DNA from: Nectonema munidae
Taxonomy: Eukaryota > Nematomorpha > Nectonematoida > Nectonematidae
DNA length: 64,000 nt
Reading direction: 5' to 3'
Assembly (NCBI GenBank): GCA_030549495.1
Contig: JAUIRK010001013.1
Location: forward strand, 186,001-250,000
Below are positions 1 through 11,074 of the stretch, piece by piece. The translations under genes and the position numbers were made by a program. Positions within the stretch are counted from its first letter, which is position 1, and each line of letters starts with the position of its first letter. The notes beneath the pieces are model-generated. The model worked only from the letters and a program-made list of their open reading frames with translations, was not told the DNA's origin and made no database searches.

Positions 1-1
1 T

Positions 2-236
2 CATTTTCCAGAAGTAAAAACAACATTTTGCTCGATAAAGAAACAAACAATTCAGAAGTCTATGATGCTTTCATTGGTTGAAAGTGAGTGGATGAATCTG
101 AAAAAAATTTCTTCTAAAGAGGAAATTGATCAAGCAATCAATTATCTCATTCGGAACAAGTTACACATCTCTATGAACAGCCAATCTCTAGCCAGGCCAG
201 TTAGTTCCTCATGTCGTATCGAATATCCCAAATAGC
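2..236 (+). other. open frame at window edge, possible partial exon
   Basis: A reading frame is open from base 2 to the TAG at 233-235 (about 77 residues) and enters from beyond the left edge. It contains a charged stretch reading ESEWMNLKKISSKEEIDQA. I do not recognise a family. It could be the end of an exon or coding remnant of a repeat, or chance. No splice site or homology supports it. Confidence 0.15.
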
Positions 237-639
237 TTTTCAAGCGGTTTATGAAGGAAATGAAAGAACATCACAAATTTTTGATAGATGTCCTAATCTT
301 GTTTTTCGGGCACACTCTTCGCCGAGACAGAAAAGTTTGTTGGTAGTGATCATTCAACAATGACAGATCTCTTTTCTATATTCTAGCTGAAAGTGTAATT
401 ATTATCTTTCTATTTCAGTATACCTTAATTCTTCCACCACATCATAAATTCGTGAAAAAAGTTTCCTTATTTACTTATACAACGTATTTTTGGTTATTCA
501 ATTTTTGTTGTTTGATGCGCTTAAATCGTTCATTTTCTCTGTCTCATACACTCCATTACCAAACTCTTATCTTTTACAGAAAACTTTTTTTGCACATTGA
601 AAACTCACATAGGAAATCCCAAATATTTAAGCTAGCGTA

Positions 640-2909
640 ATTTCCGGGGTAATGTTGCACTATCCGTGCATTGATGAAAAGCTATTTTAATTGGAAAGAA
701 GTTGTTCAATGATATAATGCTTTCATATGTCAATCTTATAGATAGTTTGAGTATCGCACTATACGCGCATTGTAGCAAATACAGTCTATGCCTGCCTATA
801 GTAGATGATGAGCTTTATGAGACAGGGACGCTCTCTTATACTATATGGGTTACCAACACAAATCTTTTTAGATTCATCATACACACTTGAGTTATAACAA
901 CAGTGAAGGAGAAGGTATTTCACAAATGTTATTGCGTCTTTAAAACTCAATAACTCTTGATTAAAATTTTAGCACAAATTAAATATTGTCTTATCACTTT
1001 CTCTTTTTAAATATCTCGTCCATGTTGCACCATGTCTTTATTGTCCGTAATACTGGTCTTCAATTTGTATGTGTGTGTATGTGTATAGTAGTGAAGAGAG
1101 AGAAACACAGACTGTGTGCTCTATTTGGTAGGATGTGTATCATGTAGATATACTCGTATTATGGAGGCAGGCATAGACTGTATTTGCTACAATGCACGTA
1201 TAGTGCGATACTCAAACTATCTATAAGATTGACATATGAAAGCATTATATCATTGGACAACTTCTTTCCAATTAAAATTGCTTTTCATCAATGCACGGAT
1301 AGTGCAACATTACCATTTCCGGTCTATTCAGCGCACCTGAATATAAGCCACACCCGCTCAATTTTTAAAAAATAATTATTTTGAACATAAATAAGCCGCA
1401 GGTGTCTACCGGTACATTAAAAGAAATGAACCCTACACAGGCTTTAACGAAGAACGGCGTGTAACAAAAATAAAAAATTAGCGGTAAACAGTAGCCTAAC
1501 AAGAAAGTCATTGGTTTCTATTCTATCATTGGTTCATCACTATCTTCCTCCTCCTGTGCACTGAAGTCTTCTCCCTCGGGGTCGGAGTTTAATAGCTTCA
1601 GAATTGCTTCATCCAATGTTGGATCGTTTTCATTGTCACTTTACTCAGGAGGGATAGTGGATTTTTTGACTATGCTCCACGCTATCAGGACCCACTGACA
1701 GACATGACCATAAATTGCTCTTCGCATACAACCCGTTTTTGTGAAGAATGTCTGCCCACTTGTCATCCAAGCCTCCCACTGAACACGGAGCGCCACTTTA
1801 TATACACGATTTAAACAGATGTCAAGTGGCTGCAAATACTTTGTTGTGCGCCAGGAATCACAGCTTGAATTGAGTTTATACTCTTGATAACTTCTTTCAC
1901 AGAATGTGTTATGTGGGCCCTCATGCTATCCAAAACGAGCATGCATTAGGCTTTCCATGATCCACCTTCCTTGTTTACTTTCACAACAATTCCTCTCGGG
2001 AATTTTTCTTTTGGCATCGTCGGGCGTTTAAAAATCACGATCCGTGAGAGCTTTTCTCCGATGCCGTGCAGCTAAGAACGCAAGTGAAGTGCGTTTTTTC
2101 ATGCCCTGTTGTTTTCAGCGTGACGGATTTTTCGCCTTTCCTGTTGACAGTCCGAGTGCGAGGCAGGTCAAACGTCAGAGGAACCTCATCCGTATTTATG
2201 ATGTCGTGCGGGTCAATGGAAAGCTCCGCTATCTTTGCATCAGTGAATTTGTGGAAGTTTGAAACTTTTTCCTCGTAGTCTGGAGGGAGCTGCTGACCCA
2301 GACTCGTCCATACCCTGATGGACAGACCTTTATCATAAATCTAAGACACTACGATGGTCCGCTTATAAAATCCTAAAACTTAATTGCGGTGGCGATATTT
2401 GAGCTTTCAGTCGGATCTGCACAGTTGAAACACCTCGGCCGTCTTATCTCCGTGTGTTGGCCCAGTCTTTGGGCTCATTTTTTAGTTTGAGCCATCTGCT
2501 TTTCTTCCCTCTGAAAGCTTTAGTTATCTTTTTGCACTGAGGCAATTTTTCACGCTGCTCTATTTCCTTTTCCAATAGCGAGAAGCAAATCAGATCCATG
2601 CCTTCAACTTGAAAGCTGCAATGATGAGAGTGACAAAATTACTACCGTAATCAGAATGATGGGAAATTAGAGCGCGCTTGATTTAATCTGAACAGTAAAC
2701 TAAAAAGTTACATTGTTTCACCTTAACCTGTATGACAATAACATTTGGTCTAATGAAAGCTTCATGCTGCTAAAAATGGGCACCGTCACAATGTGGTTTT
2801 TTGCTCAGTGTTGTGAAAGTGGTAAAAATCATCCATGAATTAGCCGCATCATTGTTTAAGCCACGAGGTTCAAAGCGTGGGAAAAAAGTAGCGGCTTATA
2901 GTCCGGTAT
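640..2909 (-). mobile_element. pogo/Tigger-like DNA transposon, degraded, with nested MITE
   Basis: The element is bounded by TA dinucleotides at 638-639 and 2910-2911, the target duplication used by Tc1/mariner/pogo elements. The right end, read inward on the minus strand, starts ATACCGGACTATAAGCCGC; the left end matches only partly because a MITE inserted 8 bases in. Translated minus-strand pieces match the pogo/Tigger DDE transposase in order: around 2250-2050 a segment with INTDEVPLTFDLPRTRTVN and KTTGHEKTHFTCVLSC, at about 2030-1900 FKRPTMPKEKFPRGIVVKV and LVLDSMRAHITHSVK, at 1835-1641 QPLDICLNRVYK and ICQWVL-like residues, and an acidic tail near 1620-1520. Several stops and frame changes separate the pieces, so it is inactive. 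It lies downstream of the cadherin gene on the same strand. Confidence 0.8.
648..1314. mobile_element. MITE with about 150-bp inverted repeats, 8-bp target duplication
   Basis: Two long inverted arms (648-801 and 1163-1314) begin GGTAATGTTGCACTATCCGT at one end and read as its reverse complement at the other. The 8-bp duplication ATTTCCGG flanks the element (640-647 and 1315-1322). The arms match nearly base for base; the middle (800-1160) is unrelated AT-rich sequence with no ORF of note. An 8-bp duplication suits hAT or P-type superfamilies. It landed in the left end of the pogo-like element, so it is younger than that element. Confidence 0.85.
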
Positions 2910-2911
2910 TA

Positions 2912-3901
2912 CTAGTAACCTCAACAATGCATACTTATACTGATGTAATAGTATACTTTACACTACAATTATAATAAACGAGTTGTAAATTACAAATACT
3001 ATTGAGTGCGTTATTTTACTGATAGATTAAACTCATAAGTTAGTTATTATACTATTGAATATTAATAGTTTCGATAGGTCTACCATTCATCGAAAAGTGA
3101 AATTCTTAAAAATAGATTAGTAAAATAATTAATAAGTGGAAGGAACTTTCGGATGTAAATTGAATAAATGACCAAAAATTAAAAAAGCATTCATTAAAGA
3201 AAGCCATTTTTCTAGTTATCGTTGAAAAATAGAGAATATACAATTTTTTGGTAATTTTAGACTTGTACTTATTACTTGTACGACATATAATAATTATTTT
3301 AGGACTATGTAAAATAAGTTACTTTATGCAAATATTAAAATATAGGAATTAAATGTCAACATTTCAACGACCAGTTAAAAATAATAATATCAAATTTACT
3401 TATCAAAATGTCTTATCACCACTTATCAATTTTTTAGTTAGTAATAGCTTAAAAATAAAATCTTAATCTATAAAATCTTATCTTTTAAATAAAATATATT
3501 TAAGATACTAAAGATATTTGAAATTTCTGAAAAAAATTGATCTGATATGGAGAATTTATTTAAGAATTTGAAAAGCATTTCTTCAATGTCAGTTTAGTTA
3601 GAAAGAGTTTTTTTAGCTGCTCCAATTTTCATCAAAATCAAGATTAATTGGGAAGTTACCATAGTAAGAGTTCAAATTATAAAAAATTAATGTTTTATAT
3701 TTATCAATTTTAAAAAAGTTTGTTGTTTCCATATTTTTCAAAGTTTATTAGTAAAATATCATTTGATATCTACTAATATATTTATAAATATTAAAGATGC
3801 TTACTATGTAATTAAAAGTTGAACAAATATTTAAAAAAGAAATGGCTTGAATGACGAAAGTATTTAAGAACATGTGCATTGCATGGCAAATTACTTTTTA
3901 T
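2912..3901. other. AT-rich gene-free stretch
   Basis: About 1 kb of very AT-rich sequence with no convincing ORF, repeat end or RNA gene. It lies 3' of the last recognised cadherin exon on the minus strand and could be intron or intergenic. Confidence 0.5.
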
Positions 3902-4050
3902 AAGTAAAGTAAAGAGTACCGTGGGGTGTTTTCATCGAGAAGGCACAATTGCGCCGCTTGTATTGAACTATGAGAAAGTAGGCTTGGAACGGAATCGAAC
4001 CCAAGACCTTGAGTTATCGAATCCAGCATCTAACCAACCTTACTCACGCT
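3902..4050 (-). mobile_element. tRNA-derived SINE (SINE-A), copy 1
   Basis: On the minus strand the head reads as a tRNA-like unit: an A-box-like segment in GTGAGTAAGGTTGGTTAGATG and a B box GGGTTCGATTCC about 50 bases later, followed by a shared body (ACAAGCGGCGCAATTGTGCC, then TCGATGAAAACACCC and CGGTAC) and a short-repeat tail of the type TTTAC. The same body occurs at 10.6, 17.6, 19.6 and 43.1 kb. It sits in the presumed intron after the third recognised cadherin exon. Confidence 0.8.
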
Positions 4051-4206
4051 ATGTTCATGTTTCACCCATATAACTCGAATATAAAATACAATTATAGTAT
4101 GCATACATATATTTAAGAAAGGACACAAATGATTGAAAGATTTGAAAATATTTGAATTAGATTTAGTGGCAAGAGAAAAAAAACCTGAAAAAGGGGAAGA
4201 ACATAC

Positions 4207-4304
4207 ACAAAAATAGACGTCTCCAATTGTAACACACGTGGCGCTATTTTTACATCGATTCAAGTCACAAGGATTCTTTACATTCGATTTGCATAAATCT
4301 CCAT
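4207..4304 (-). CDS. Flamingo/CELSR-like cadherin, exon 3 (EGF-like domain)
   Basis: After an AAG acceptor (ending at 4305) the frame reads NGDLCKSNVKNPCDL and then NRCKNSATCVTIGDVYFC, the spacing of an EGF-like domain (C..N.C.N.ATC......Y.C). It joins exon 2 in phase 1 over a 51-base intron (4305-4355, GTAAGA...CTAAG). The exon would end at the Cys codon before GTATGT at 4206-4201. The remaining cysteines must lie in another exon, which I could not find; the next sequence on this strand is a SINE and AT-rich DNA. In CELSR proteins the first EGF domains follow the last cadherin repeat in just this way. Confidence 0.65.
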
Positions 4305-4355
4305 CTTAGAAAGAACGGAGATAGAAAAAGGAAAGAAGTGATGAAGAGATCTTAC

Positions 4356-4904
4356 TTTTCAATGCAGCTTGACAAACACAGGAAAATTTTTGAACAAAAA
4401 CGGGACTAAACAAGAAAAGGTTAGGCCGAACCAAGCGATATGACTGCGTGGACTTAACATAGCTTATTTTCAAGAGAGAAAATTTTTGTCTGCAATGTAT
4501 TCGTTTTTCGAAGTTCTGCTGGTAAATAATAAAATGTTTGGTGAATCCTACTTCAAACTTATTCGAATTTAAAAAATTGAGTGTTAGTTCAATTTCAGTG
4601 GCTTTTATGTAACTGAACTCATCATCATCGTTATTGAAAACATATTTATAATAGTGGTCAATATTATTAACTAGAAAATAAACAATGACACTTTGAGAAA
4701 GGAGAAATTCTACACCTATGATGTAAGTTTCTACTTTTGCTGGCAAAAAGTTATTTGTTATCGAGTTTTCCAAAGCAATAGCGAAATTCAAATCGAAATC
4801 AAAAGTTGAAATGTTCAAGTGTATTCTGCCAACTTTGTGCTTTAAGCTTTGTGACAAAAATATCATTTCGAAATAGATCACGTTAAAAGCTGAGTTTACT
4901 CCAT
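4356..4904 (-). CDS. Flamingo/CELSR-like cadherin, exon 2
   Basis: The exon starts after TTTTTAG (4906-4905) and completes the codon split from exon 1, giving the join KVT-DGVNSAFNV, a textbook end of a cadherin repeat (VTDGxNS). It then holds about 110 residues in the place of the membrane-distal linker that follows the last cadherin repeat of CELSR/Flamingo, including a stretch SYRLVRPNLFLFSPVF and FSCVC, which parallels the CELSR segment before its first EGF domain. The exon ends in AAAA followed by GTAAGA at 4355. Reading past the donor would give an unrelated 15-residue tail and a stop at 4306, so the open frame alone misplaces the end. Alignment is from memory of family sequences; the domain order is what persuades me. 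Confidence 0.7.
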
Positions 4905-4960
4905 CTAAAAAGATATAGCAAATTAGTTTCCTTCTTAAAAAGTAAAAGCGTCAAAAATAC

Positions 4961-7493
4961 CGGTAACTTTATATGCTATTTTCCTGTATATATGTGAAAA
5001 GTGTTTGATTTTAGGATTGACAGTAAAATCTCCAGTAGTCTGATTCATGAATACGATGTTGTCATCATTGCCATGCTCGATAGAAAACACAAGAACATCA
5101 TCCACATCCAAATCATAAGCTGGCACTTGAATCGGCTTGTACGGAAATATGTCATCATCGAAACTTAGACGAAGAACTAGCGGCTCAGCTATGGGTATAT
5201 TGTCGTTGCTGTCCCTCACAGTTATCAATGCTAGGGCTTTCGAATTTAAAGTTAGAGAGGATGCTACAATGGTAATATTGTAGAACTTGTTATCAGTTTC
5301 ATAGTTTACCTCAGTGTTTAGTTGCAGATTTGCTTCTCGCTCATTGATTGGATTTATGTTAAAAAGGCTATTTTTATCTCCATTTTCTATAGAAAATGTG
5401 ATATAGCTGTTTTTCCCCTTATCAGCGTCATAAGCTGAAAAAGTGCCCAAAACAAAGCCACTTTGACTTTGATTTTCGAAAAAGGAAAATTGATAGATAT
5501 TTTTTTCGAATATTGGAGAATTGTCATTCAAATCGAGAACTTCTATGAATAACTTGGCATAAGAATATTTGGGAACTTCTCCTCCATCAGTAGCTTTCAA
5601 ATGTATAGTGTAGTGAGGGACTCTTTCTCTATCCAAGACTTTTCGTATTTTGATCTCGCCTGACTTAGCTTCCAAATAAAAAGGCGTATCCTTGCACGCT
5701 CCCTTAGAAGTAAAACAAGTCAATGAATACTTGATCTTGCCATTTTTGCCATCATCTAAATCAGTAGCTTTTACTTTTATCAACTTTTGGTCAATTCGGT
5801 TATTTTCAAAGACACTAACGTTGTACATATTTCTACAGAAGATAGGAAAATTGTCATTAACGTCAATCACTTTGATTCGAACTTTGGTTTTACCGAATAG
5901 CTTTGGTGTCCCATTATCCTCTGCAAGTACTTCAAACTCATAAAACTTTTTCATTTCATAGTCTAAGCTTTGAGAAGTTGAAATAACACCAGAGCTTTTG
6001 TTAATTCTGAATGGCAAATTGTTAGGAAGTGAATAACTGATTTTGGCGTTTGCTGCTGTATCTAAATCTTTAGCTTGAACTAATATGACATGTGTTCCTA
6101 TGCTTGCATTTTCTGAAACATTTTCTTCATAATATTCTGCTATAAATTGAGGTGCAAAAGTGTTTTCATCAATAATGAAGATATTTATCCTGCAGAGACC
6201 TTTATTTTCTGAAGAATCTGATATTTTAATATTCAAAGAGTACAAATATATGAATTTATTAATTAAAGACTTCACTAAGTATATTTCAAAAAAAGCACTA
6301 CTCGTAGATATAGCAAACGTATCTCCTTCATTGCCACTCAATATCTCTGTCTTAAAAAAGTTTTCTTGATCTGGGTCATAGATCGACTCATTTAAAACCA
6401 AATGACCGACTTTCGTTGTTTCTCTCATTCGAATGCTGAATTCTTTTCCGCTAAGACACTCAGGAGCATTATCATTTTCATCTTGAATAATAATTGTTAA
6501 ATTAACCAGAGAAGATAACGATGGAAAACCGTGATCCATCGCTTTAATTTGCATAACGTAGTGATCTACCTTCTCTCTATCGATAACGCCAACACTCTTC
6601 ACTTCTCCCGTCCATTTGTCGACTTCAAAAGGCGCTCTTCTATCTTTGGAGTTTAGCGAGTAAGAAAGCTTTGAATTTAAACCGGAATCTGCGTCAAAAG
6701 CAATGACTTTGAACAAAGTGGAATTGATGGCAAGATTTTCTTTTACTCTTTGTTTCATAGCCTTCACATGAAACTTTGGTGCATTGTCATTGACATCTAG
6801 GATAATAACTTTTAAAGTCATTTGTCTTTGCTCACTGCTAAAGTTTAGCTGCAGATTTATCAAGTATCCATGTTCATTTTCATAATCAAACTTTTTTTTT
6901 GAGATTAGAACTTTATCCACGATCTTGAATAGACTTTGCCTTGTCTCAGCTAATTTATATTCAGTGTTTTTTTCAAACTCAAATATAACTCTTGTCTGTG
7001 AATTTTCTGGGATCAAAATGGTATGTTTTTGCAAAATGTTGTATGTTTTTCTTTTAACATCATCAAGTTTGATACTGATGCAACTTTCACAGAAGTCAAA
7101 ATTAGAATTTTTCTTGCATTCTATGTTGTAAATATTTTTGTGAGGAAGATAAATTTTTTCATATTTATCCGAATCGTCTTTTACAAACACTATTCTAAAA
7201 ATGGGATTTTCTTTAAATCTTGTTCTTTGATAACAACTGAAAGTTATACTATTACAATTTACTGGAAGTCTTCTAGCATAAGATGTTACAAAATATATTA
7301 TACTTTCTTCACTAAGTTCTTCATTAGTAAAAGGTCCTTCAAGTGAACAACTTTGTAGCTTTTTGTCAGGAAAAGTATTATTAAATGACGATTTTCCACA
7401 ACACATAAAATTTAAACACGGCTGAACAATGAATAAAAGTAAGAAAAGTTTTTCCCAAAAGTAAGAGCTTGTCATTTTTGAAAAAGAAAACAA
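4961..7493 (-). CDS. atypical cadherin, Flamingo/CELSR-like, exon 1
   Basis: Large first exon of a cell-surface adhesion protein. It starts with ATG at 7493 (a second Met six codons on is an alternative) and a signal peptide with core FLLLFIVQPCLNF. About 200 residues of a Cys-containing N-terminal region follow, then cadherin repeats: calcium motifs LDVNDNAPKF (about residue 240), QDENDNAPE (345), IDENTFAPQF (450, degenerate), IDVNDNFPIF (555), LDLNDNSPIF (665), RDSNDNIP (770), plus a final repeat with VPAYDLDVDDVLVFSIEHGN. That last motif closely resembles the last Flamingo/CELSR cadherin repeat. The exon ends at a phase-1 GT donor (4960-4959); the open frame runs on to 4935 only by reading into the 56-base intron 4905-4960. 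Fewer repeats than the usual eight or nine suggests a divergent paralogue. Members act in planar polarity and neurite guidance; function here is inferred. LamG, GAIN and seven-helix parts are not seen in the window. Confidence 0.8.
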
Positions 7494-8989
7494 TATTCTA
7501 AAAAATACAACTATTAATGTTATAAATTAATTGTCAAATTGATAAACAAATATAATTGTCAACAAAGTTAATTTCCTCATCCATTATATGTTCAAAATAG
7601 CAAAATTGGGAAAAAATTTATAAGTTATATTTTATTATTTATATATAATAGATATTTCATGTTGGGAATACTATAAGATAAATTATCACAATTATCTTTG
7701 GTAAACTGAGCAGTTTTTCCAATAAGTTCGCTCTAAATTGCCTCTTCAACTTTGTAAATGAAATCTTTAGAGATTTAATTTAAAATTTTAATTTTAATGT
7801 AAAAATTGATTTTTCTATTTATTCAAAAATAATATTTCTTTAGATTTGAATCCAGAGGCGTACCCACAGTGGCAAGAGAGGGGGGGGGGGGGGGAAAGTC
7901 CAAAATATTTTTTTCCCCCCCCCCCCCCTTCTTCCTCGCTTCTGTAGTAAAAACACATAAGATCATGCTTATGCAAAAAAGACCTCAGTCAATAGTAAGG
8001 GGACTGCTTAAAATATGAAGAAGTAAAGAATATTCTATATTATAAAAGTATCGATATGACTTATAAGTATATTGATTGCAGTCTAAGATGTTTGCGAATG
8101 TTTTTTCCAAATCTATCAATTCTGGAAAGATATTGTCTCGACCCCACATAAACAGATTAACAATTTTTTTGGAATGCTTGTGTAGTATATAAATGGTCAA
8201 AGAGTAATACTTGTGTTAATAAAAACATACTTTTAGATATGCAAGCCGTAGAACATGTGGCACACATATTCTATTGTTCTTAATCCTCGCAAGACCAAGC
8301 ATGGCTTTTTACTCCACGCTATTTTTCAATGATGAAATTCGTGTAGAAAAATATATCTGACCCCATCAAAAAACAACATGTAAATTTTTTTCTTCGTTTC
8401 ATCTAAATTATTTGAAAATAAAAAATATCATCATATGTGTTGTTTTTGAAATTTTGGTCGTTTTGTTACTTCGTGGTGAATTTGTAGATGGCGTTAATTT
8501 TGATATTTTGATCGAAATTTCAATTAACAGAAGCTTATACACTCAATGGTATGTTTTTCAATAAAAATAATAAATATTATAAATTATAATAATAAATTAT
8601 TTGTATTTCTTAAAATTTTTTTACATTTTTTGAAATTTTATGAAAATCTGTGAACGAACCATTTGCAATACTCAACAAGTATTATCGGCGTCAACTTTGA
8701 GGAGAAATAAAAGGATTAACTCCAAACGGAAATCAAGGTCGAGTTTTAGTGAAATTATAATTGAAAAATGTTGACAAAAGAATGAGGACGGGTAAGGAAC
8801 TAACAAAATTAGGTTGGTGACAATTCTGAACGATCTTTTATATAATGCTATATAAAAACTATAAATTAACAATTATACTATCACAAAACAGGATTTTATT
8901 ACAAAAAATGAAATTTTATAAACAAAAATTTTATAACTTTTATTTCAATAAAAACATTATATAAATAATTGTGAATCTTAAAAAAAAGT
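7494..8989. other. AT-rich upstream region of the cadherin gene
   Basis: No convincing gene. The first few hundred bases should hold the cadherin promoter (minus strand), but no clear TATA box can be separated from the general AT richness. The only structured item is the G/C-run inverted repeat at 7853-7944. Short open frames at 7985-8200 and 8672-8872 show no recognisable domain and look like chance. Confidence 0.4.
7853..7944. repeat. small inverted repeat with G15 and C14 runs
   Basis: The left side begins CAGAGGCGTACCCACAGTGG and runs into 15 G (7880-7894); after a 20-base AT-rich spacer there are 14 C (7915-7928) and then the complement of CAGAAGCGAGGAAGAAG. The CAGnGGCG start followed by a G run is typical of many hAT-type transposon ends. 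This is probably a MITE remnant or solo ends folded together. Confidence 0.45.
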
Positions 8990-9548
8990 TCATTTACAAT
9001 TTGAACAAATGTAATAGGTATGTTTTTTGCACGCATCACACTTTCTGTTACCTCTGGTTCTAGATTGCTTCGAATCCAAATAACAAAATCCTCTACTACT
9101 CTGTGTTTCGCTAGGCAACTCTTGATCCTCGAATCCGTAAAAATTCAGTAAACTGCGAATACAGAAAGGGGTGTCCACGCTGTTTGCCCGCAGTAGCATT
9201 GACCTTTGGCAGAGCTCTAAAGAAAGATCTCATGAAAAATTTTCTACCCCCTTTTTTCGTACTTGGAAATTTTTCTGGGCAATTATGTTTTACTATTATC
9301 CAGCTATTGTGCACGGCTATATCTAAGTAATTAGTAAAAATAGCCATTGTCCACCTTCTTGAAGATCTATAAGTAGAATATGACCTGAGCATTTGGTTGG
9401 TTTTATCTACTCCTCCCTTGAATTGATTATACAAAATAATTGTCTCGCGTTTACCTTTATCACCAACTAATTCAATCTCAGTCAAATGTTGGCTAGACAT
9501 AACATACACTACTTTAAAATTTCGCTGTGCATGTTTCGGAGGAATGTA
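8990..9548 (-). pseudogene. piggyBac transposase C-terminal fragment
   Basis: Minus-strand translation gives the C-terminal half of a piggyBac transposase: ILYNQFKGGVDKTNQMLRSY followed by SSRRWTMAIFTNYLDIAVHN, the conserved block after the catalytic region, then in a second frame a Cys-rich end CDACKKHTYYICSNCK that matches the piggyBac C-terminal zinc-binding domain. A frame change near 9190 separates the two parts. The N-terminal half is missing: at 9549-9551 the sequence switches to a truncated SINE-B copy. No TTAA-flanked ends were found. Confidence 0.8.
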
Positions 9549-9550
9549 AG

Positions 9551-9678
9551 CAAGGGCCGGTAGGTGTTTAGTGGGATGGAAAGTCCAGGTAGACCTGGAC
9601 TCAGCATTCCGGGCGGGCCACGATATCCAAAAGGATGGGTGCGAACGTCACAAAAAACTTAACTTATAACTTATAACG
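9551..9678 (+). mobile_element. SINE-like structured repeat (SINE-B), copy 1, 5' truncated
   Basis: This copy holds only the 3' half of the family: GGGATGGAAA, then a perfect 8-bp hairpin (9583-9600), then GGGCGGGCCACGATATCC and a tail of repeated ACTTAT units. Three other copies lie at 12.6, 15.8 and 58.3 kb. It has inserted next to, or into, the piggyBac fragment. Confidence 0.75.
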
Positions 9679-10577
9679 TTGTCTGTATCTGGTAAATGAT
9701 TGACTTGTATGATTGATTGTTATTGTGTAATTGATAAATCTTTGTATACGACCATATAGAAAAAGCATGATATATGGCAATTTATATCACACATCAGCAA
9801 ATTTTTTAGTTTCAAAGTTTTTGTGAGAGTAATCCAGGGAATGAAGAAAAAAACAGTTATATACAGTTAAAATAACATTTCAACTTGTGGATTAACGCCA
9901 TTCAAAAAATGAAAAAATTTATATAATTTTTTCATACAAAAATATTTTCATATTTTTTATATTTTTATAGGAAATTTTTTGAAATTAATATCATTAAGGA
10001 AAACATCAGGAACTTAGGAAAAAACATCAGAACCAATTTCTAACAAGGGTTAGAAAAATCGAGTGGATGGAATAAAAAGTTTCAATACACAAGTGGTGTG
10101 CTTTCAGTCAGAACACAGTATTTACTGACCATGTTTGCTTCTACATGGCAAAAAATCTCCCTGTATTGCATTCTTTTTGAAGGCAGAGTGAATTTGTTTG
10201 AAGTAGTGGAAAGCATCCACATCTTAAAAATTTTAAGCACCAAAGAAAAAGTTATCTTCTGTATAAATCAGGCATATTGCATCCTAGATGTATAAGCTGA
10301 AATCGGCAGAAAAATTGCTTTATCAAGGTTTTCTGAAGAAATGGGATAATATTATAGCTAATAATGCTATCAAAACAACTAACTTGTATTCTAGTTTAAA
10401 GTTTGATTTATAAAAAAATCTATATTTTTGGTATTTGTTATGCAAATACTATTTAGACGTATAAAATGAAAGCTCACTTTTTTTTATCAACAATGCTGAA
10501 GTGCTTGCTGCTTTCCAAGGAAAGAAGTAATATTGTAAAAAAACATCAGAGTACGTAAATGAATTGCATGATTTTAG
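9679..10577. other. gene-free stretch
   Basis: AT-rich sequence. An open frame at 10098-10295 (65 codons) shows no domain I recognise. No repeat ends identified. Confidence 0.4.
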
Positions 10578-10730
10578 CGTAAAGGTAAAGGTAAAGTACC
10601 GAGGGGTGTTTTCATCGAGAAGGCACAATTGCGCCGCTTGTATTGAACTATGAGAAAGTAGGCTTGGAACGGAATCTAACACAAGACCGTGAGTTATCGA
10701 AACCCAGTATCTAACCAACCTTACTCACGC
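10578..10730 (-). mobile_element. tRNA-derived SINE (SINE-A), copy 2
   Basis: Nearly identical to the copy at 3902-4050, in the same orientation, with tail repeats (TTTACC units on the minus strand) at 10578-10597. Unusually, the match continues 5' of the tRNA-like head for about 115 bases (10731-10848 versus 4051-4168), sequence that belongs to the cadherin locus. A near duplication GATTTTAG / GATTTAG flanks the whole block. Confidence 0.75.
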
Positions 10731-10848
10731 TATGTTCATGTTTCACCCATATAACTCGAAAATAAAATACAATTATAGTATGCATACATATATTTAAGAA
10801 AGGACACAAATGATTGAAAGATTTGAAAATATTTGAGTTAGATTTAGT
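10731..10848 (-). repeat. SINE 5' flank duplicated from the cadherin locus
   Basis: This 118-base stretch matches 4051-4168 with very few differences, but the similarity stops abruptly at the far end. It lies directly 5' of SINE-A copy 2. Either a read-through transcript was retroposed with its upstream sequence (5' transduction) or a small duplication copied both. Confidence 0.7.
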
Positions 10849-11074
10849 AGAAGTTTAGATTCTAATTCTCTTCAATTCTAAAATTATGTGTATATTTGAT
10901 AAAAGTTTTCCTTTAGTGAATAAAAGAAGCTTTTTCTGATAACTCAGGATATGCTCCTGAATTAAAAAGGAAAGCTAAGCTTTACCATGAACTTTTAAAG
11001 GAAAAAAGCTTATTGTACAAATGATCAAAAAATGGAAATAATAGAAGCGCAAATGCTCATTATAATTTGAAGTT

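Noticed and set aside
2044-2278. Plus-strand ORFs of about 70 codons
   Set aside because: Antisense to the pogo-like transposase core; no independent support.
4306-4355. C-terminal tail of the cadherin as read without splicing
   Set aside because: A GTAAGA donor at 4355 and a CTAAG acceptor at 4305 lead into an in-frame EGF domain, so the tail is intron.
9583-9600. Hammerhead or HDV-like ribozyme in SINE-B
   Set aside because: The hammerhead core CUGAUGA...GAAA is absent on both strands (GAAA and a CUGA-like word lie on the wrong sides of the stem), and I could not fit an HDV-type double pseudoknot by eye.
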